A stretch of DNA of 41,129 nucleotides from Vulcanimicrobiota bacterium (GTDB lineage Bacteria; Vulcanimicrobiota; Vulcanimicrobiia; Vulcanimicrobiales; Vulcanimicrobiaceae). Location: the NCBI GenBank assembly GCA_003161555.1, contig PMOG01000264.1, forward strand, positions 1 through 41,129. The letters run 5' to 3'. Position numbers and translations under genes: made by a program. The notes under the pieces were generated by a model. It did not search any database, was not told the origin of the DNA, and saw only the letters and a list, made by a program, of their open reading frames with translations. This document shows, piece by piece, positions 40,229 to 41,129 of the stretch (positions within the stretch are counted from its first letter, which is position 1; each line of letters opens with the position of its first letter).

Positions 40229-41129
40229 CTATTTCGGCAAAAACGACGTATTGATGAAGGCGGCGTAATCCGGAAGCTGGGAAATCTCTTTGAGTGCCAT
40301 CATCTGCGCGCCGTAATACTTCGCGCGGCCGATGTACTCCGGATCGATCTCGTAATCGAAGTTGATGTTGTTCATGGCCAGGTCAAGGATCTCTTTGCTC
40401 GGCCCTAGAATCTTGGTCGTCATCGCTTCGAATTCGGCGCGGTTCCCCGATTTCGACGCCCAACGGCACGCGGCGACATGCGTCTTCACCACGTCGCGGA
40501 CGTAGTCGGGCTCTTTGGTGACCAGCTCGCGGCGCGTCGCGAACACGACGTTGATCGAACCGACCGGCGTATTGTACGGGTAGAGCAGAACGCGTCCCTT
40601 ACCGGAGAGCGTGCTGATCGAAGGGCCGGGCTCCGAACCAACGTAGGCGTCGACGTCCCCACGCGCGAGCGCGTTCGCCATGTCTCCGAAGCTCAGCCGC
40701 ACGAGCTGCACGTCCGACGGCGTGAGCGCGCTCATCTTCATCAGTTCGCGCAGCACGACTTCCTGCGTCGAGCCGGGCTGATACGCGATCTTCTTCCCCT
40801 TCAAATCGGCGAACGTTTTGGCCGTGCTCGACGCCGCCACGACGACGGCCATCGCTTTACCGCCCGCTGCGGCAATCACGGTGACCGGTTGCCCGGCGGC
40901 TGCGCCCAGGGTCGCCGCCGCAAGGCCGAAAATCCCGAAATCGACGCTGCCGCTCACGACCGCATCCTTACCGTCGGGAGGCGTGTCGAAAACGATGACT
41001 TGATACGTCGTGCCCGGCGAAGCGAACTTCTGATAGAACTGCATCACGACGGTATTGACCGTCTTGAGCATCCCGACTTTGATCGTGCGCGCGTCGGCCG
41101 CCCGGACGAAGGACGGCACGGCACCGGCG
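40229..41129 (-). CDS. NMT1/SsuA-type ABC substrate-binding protein (N-terminus off the window)
   Basis: About 300 codons of a periplasmic binding protein of the NMT1/SsuA family for small aromatic, sulfonate or pyrimidine-like ligands. Visible features are TIKVGMLKTVNTVVMQFY after a signal-peptide end (SFVRAADA), ADLKGKKIAYQPGSTQEVV, RGDVDAYVGSEPGPS, and the C-terminal SFLPK. The start codon and most of the signal peptide lie beyond the right edge; an internal GTG at 41119 is not the true start. The matching permease and ATPase genes are not in the window. Confidence 0.88.
   Translation of the reverse strand, partial: AGAVPSFVRAADARTIKVGMLKTVNTVVMQFYQKFASPGTTYQVIVFDTPPDGKDAVVSGSVDFGIFGLAAATLGAAAGQPVTVIAAAGGKAMAVVVAASSTAKTFADLKGKKIAYQPGSTQEVVLRELMKMSALTPSDVQLVRLSFGDMANALARGDVDAYVGSEPGPSISTLSGKGRVLLYPYNTPVGSINVVFATRRELVTKEPDYVRDVVKTHVAACRWASKSGNRAEFEAMTTKILGPSKEILDLAMNNINFDYEIDPEYIGRAKYYGAQMMALKEISQLPDYAAFINTSFLPK

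Noticed and set aside
1-41129. tRNA, CRISPR, insertion sequence or prophage
   Set aside because: No clover-leaf, regular repeat array, transposase or integrase motif was seen on either strand.

Overview
The window is a gene-dense, GC-rich bacterial chromosome segment with about 49 protein genes on both strands. Intergenic gaps are short, several starts are GTG or TTG, and 4-base stop/start overlaps (ATGA or GTGA) are common. I see no tRNA, rRNA, CRISPR array, transposase or phage gene. The left edge is housekeeping: on the minus strand rpsR, rplI, a LonB/LonC-type protease and dnaB run in one operon. The taxon cannot be fixed from sequence alone. A GC-rich, deep-branching soil-type lineage such as Candidatus Eremiobacterota (WPS-2) is my guess, from the mix of catabolic, TRAP-transport and Hyf-like genes.

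Layout. Positions 1-4372 hold the ribosomal/replication operon and a divergent polyphosphate kinase 2. Positions 4369-13941 are small-molecule metabolism and stress genes: three SDR oxidoreductases, thymidine kinase, a peroxiredoxin-like protein, a glutathione peroxidase, a luciferase-like monooxygenase, an alpha/beta hydrolase, a ketopantoate-reductase-like enzyme, a cupin, an MFS exporter and a VOC protein. Positions 13995-16670 hold an exported protein, then an FAH-family hydrolase and a second ketopantoate-reductase-like gene.

Positions 16689-23394 are the most striking part: six genes hyfB-C-E-F-G-I, each overlapping the next by four bases. They encode a membrane-bound group-4 [NiFe]-hydrogenase-like complex with no ferredoxin-type subunit. 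Its large subunit keeps both CxxC pairs, has an altered first motif, and ends at the arginine where related enzymes are normally cleaved. Positions 24052-26049 hold a PadR regulator divergent from a carotenoid oxygenase, with a cluster of ATGT/ACAT half-sites between them. Positions 26046-30470 are a TRAP transporter locus: dctP on one strand faces gntR-SDR-dctQ-dctM on the other, with a promoter and an inverted repeat in the gap.

Positions 30674-41129 mix exported proteins of unknown role with catabolic enzymes. The exported set includes a Gly/Tyr-rich protein behind an ECF-type promoter, an LVIVD-like repeat protein, a spike-like beta-helix protein and two tiny secreted peptides. The enzymes are an intradiol ring-cleavage dioxygenase, an exported class II aldolase, a haloacid dehalogenase-like protein, malonyl-CoA decarboxylase and a 2-keto-4-pentenoate-hydratase-like enzyme. 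A truncated NMT1/SsuA-type binding protein closes the window. The overall picture is a metabolically flexible aerobe or facultative anaerobe that takes up organic acids, degrades aromatic-type compounds and has an energy-converting membrane complex.
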